This document shows, one piece after another, positions 62,323-64,000 of a stretch of DNA of 64,000 nt. Source of the DNA: Hawksworthiomyces lignivorus (Eukaryota > Ascomycota > Sordariomycetes > Ophiostomatales > Ophiostomataceae); contig NTMA01000035.1 of assembly GCA_002917075.1 (NCBI GenBank), positions 310,001 to 374,000 of the forward strand. The letters are read 5' to 3'. Both the position numbers and the translations under genes were made by a program. Within the stretch, counting starts at the first letter, position 1. Every line of letters begins with the position of its first letter. The notes below the pieces were generated by a model that worked only from the letters and a program-made list of their open reading frames with translations, had not been told where the DNA came from and ran no database searches.

Positions 62323-64000
62323 ATGCAGCAGCCGCCAAGAGACATCCTGGCTGACCTGGAGCGCCACGCGCAGCTGCTGGAGGCCAGCGTGGCCAAGCTG
62401 ACGGGGGCGCTGGACCACTGGCGCCTGCTGGAGGCCGAGTACGACGCGCTGGCCGAGGAGGTGCGGCAGGCGCAGGAGCAGTTTCCCGACGACGCCCAGG
62501 CGCAGCGGGCGGACCTGGTGCGGGTGCGCCGCGACTTTGACGGGCAGCTGGTGGACCACAAGACGGTGTGCGAGCTGTTCGGGGCGCGCCTGGGCCAGCC
62601 GATCACGCGCAGCATCGACCAGATCGCCGGCGCCATCGGCCGCCGCCTCGACTACGTGCGCCAGAACGCGGCCACGCTGCAGAAGCAGGTCGAGGCCGCA
62701 GCAAACAAGCTGGCGGCCGCGCAGGTGGTCAGCCGGCCGAGTATGTCGCTCGGCGGCGTCAGCGGCGACGACGAAGGCGAAGCAGGGGAGCACGCGTACG
62801 ACGGCGGCGAAGACGAGTACGGGCCGGTCACGGACATCGTGGAGGAGCTCGACGACGACGACAACGTGGTTAGCGTGCAGCTCAACACGCCGTCGAGCAC
62901 GCAGCCCAAGGTCCTGGAGGCGCTGAAAAAGGCCGGCATCGACGAGCTGCCCGAGAGCGGGCCGGCCGAGGCGGACAAAGCAGCGCAGGAAGGAGAACCG
63001 CGAGGCGAGAAACCAACTCCACGTCCAGAAGCGCAGGTGAGCAGACAGCAGCCGCCGGCCCCGCAGCAGCAAGAGCAGCAGAAAAAGCCCAGACCAGCAC
63101 CGGCCAGAAAGGGCGTCTCCTTTGCCGAGGACACCAAGCCCGGCCACGAGGACGAACAGCCAGAGCTGCAGTCCGCCGCCGCGCAGCGCTTGGAGAGAGT
63201 CATGCGCGCCGCCAAGGACCAGGAGTCCATGCTCGGCTCGTCAGCAGCCGCTGGCCCCCTGGACGAGTCCGAGGACGACGCTGCGCTCCGCCGCGAGATG
63301 CTGGAGTACAGCATGTCGGAGATTGGGCCGATTGTGGCGCAGCTCGACCTGGATGAAGACTCGTTCAACGACGACGACGACGACGACGATTACTATGACG
63401 ACGAGGAAGACGAGGACGATGACGAGGAAGAGGACGAGTTCGGCCGCTCCAAGTACAGCGTCATCGACGAGGCCTACCGCGAGCGGATGAGGGAGCTGGA
63501 AAAGAAGCTGGGCGTGGAGCCGTTCCCCCATACCTCTATTACCGAGCCTGTAAAGCAGGCAAGCGAAAATAGCCAGGCCCCGCTCGACGTGGCCGAGAGC
63601 CTGGGCCGCATCCGCGTTTCTGGCGCTGAAGATGCAGATGCGCCTGCTTCCCAAGCGACCTTTGGAGTTTCTAAGCCTGCGGCAATAACGTCTGTCTTGA
63701 AAGAGTCGACAAGAACATCGAAATCCAAGAACTCAGGCGGCAATGAGCCAAAGAAGATGGTCTCCTTTGCTAGCTCGCTGGACATTGCTCCGCTCGATGC
63801 CGCATCGCCAGCAGCTCCAGCGGCGGCCTCCCTCCCCGAAAAGACTGCACAAGACTCCGAACCACGCGTGGATCCCCTAAGCGATGTTATTGAGAGAGGA
63901 AGCGGTCGATCCTCAGCTCTAGCAGGTGCGCCTGCTCCGCCAGAACCCAAGAAGGCAAAAAAGCCGTCTCGGTTCAAGATGGCTCGCGAAGGAGGAGGCG
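62323..64000 (+). CDS. BUD27: URI/Bud27-type unconventional prefoldin (3' end outside window)
   Basis: URI/Bud27 is a prefoldin-like scaffold that binds Rpb5, helps assemble RNA polymerases and, in animals, binds phosphatase PP1. The frame opens at ATG 62323 (MQQPPRDILADLERHAQLLE) and stays open to the window end, 559 codons so far; the 3' end is missing. Residues 1-130 form the alpha-prefoldin coiled coil, with LEASVAKLTGALDHWRLLEA and then DLVRVRRDFDGQL, CELFGARLGQP and IGRRLDYVRQNAATL. After that the protein is disordered, with an Asp/Glu tract (about 350-375), SKYSVIDEAYRERMRELE, and two RKGVSF / KKMVSF motifs (262-267, 477-482) matching the RVxF PP1-docking pattern. The end resembles the DUF3835-type region of fungal URI. 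No in-frame stop or clear intron seen in the visible part. Confidence 0.85.
   Translation, partial: MQQPPRDILADLERHAQLLEASVAKLTGALDHWRLLEAEYDALAEEVRQAQEQFPDDAQAQRADLVRVRRDFDGQLVDHKTVCELFGARLGQPITRSIDQIAGAIGRRLDYVRQNAATLQKQVEAAANKLAAAQVVSRPSMSLGGVSGDDEGEAGEHAYDGGEDEYGPVTDIVEELDDDDNVVSVQLNTPSSTQPKVLEALKKAGIDELPESGPAEADKAAQEGEPRGEKPTPRPEAQVSRQQPPAPQQQEQQKKPRPAPARKGVSFAEDTKPGHEDEQPELQSAAAQRLERVMRAAKDQESMLGSSAAAGPLDESEDDAALRREMLEYSMSEIGPIVAQLDLDEDSFNDDDDDDDYYDDEEDEDDDEEEDEFGRSKYSVIDEAYRERMRELEKKLGVEPFPHTSITEPVKQASENSQAPLDVAESLGRIRVSGAEDADAPASQATFGVSKPAAITSVLKESTRTSKSKNSGGNEPKKMVSFASSLDIAPLDAASPAAPAAASLPEKTAQDSEPRVDPLSDVIERGSGRSSALAGAPAPPEPKKAKKPSRFKMAREGGG

Overview
The window is nuclear DNA from a filamentous ascomycete (Pezizomycotina, probably Sordariomycetes; I cannot go below class with confidence). 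The basis is: short 57-175 nt GT-AG introns with CTAAC/CTGAC-type branch sites; GC-rich coding sequence set in repeat-rich intergenic DNA; fungus-specific protein families (UTP8, GUP1, HET domain, fungal NLR); and a short motif, TACGGAGTA, recurring only between genes.

Layout, left to right: 1-2541 no gene seen; UTP8 (minus) and ELG1 (plus) diverge from a shared promoter; a very large Arg/Glu/Ser-rich unknown protein (minus); a 2.6 kb repeat-rich gap; PRE10 (plus) convergent with POL5 (minus); a stand-alone HET-domain gene (minus); a CLIP-170-type CAP-Gly microtubule protein (minus); a 4.8 kb gene-free stretch; an ARM-like unknown membrane-anchored protein (minus) divergent from NOP14 (plus); a NOD-like receptor of hydrolase-NACHT-HEAT architecture (plus) in an AT-richer pocket; GUP1 (plus) convergent with a FAR-17a/AIG1-like membrane protein (minus); a 7.2 kb gene-free stretch; a large unknown fungal protein (plus) convergent with a hotdog-fold thioesterase (minus); and the 5' two thirds or so of a URI/Bud27 prefoldin-like gene (plus) running off the right edge.

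Most genes are conserved housekeeping: three act in ribosome biogenesis (UTP8, POL5, NOP14), and others in PCNA unloading (ELG1), proteolysis (PRE10), microtubule plus ends (CLIP), GPI-anchor lipid remodelling (GUP1) and RNA polymerase assembly (URI/Bud27). I see no operon-like or metabolic cluster logic.

The accessory content is the pair of self/non-self recognition genes: the HET gene (23.8-25.5 kb) and the NLR (41.1-45.2 kb). The NLR is the most interesting object. It has an N-terminal membrane segment, an alpha/beta-hydrolase domain in which the usual nucleophile serine appears as cysteine (SCLGG instead of HSLGG), a NACHT NTPase, and nine nearly identical 32-residue HEAT units (96 bp each) whose differences fall mostly at replacement positions. 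Two blocks of 154 bp, four units apart, are identical, which points to recent repeat shuffling.

Exon boundaries were inferred by eye from splice signals plus continuity of family motifs. No alignment or search was run.
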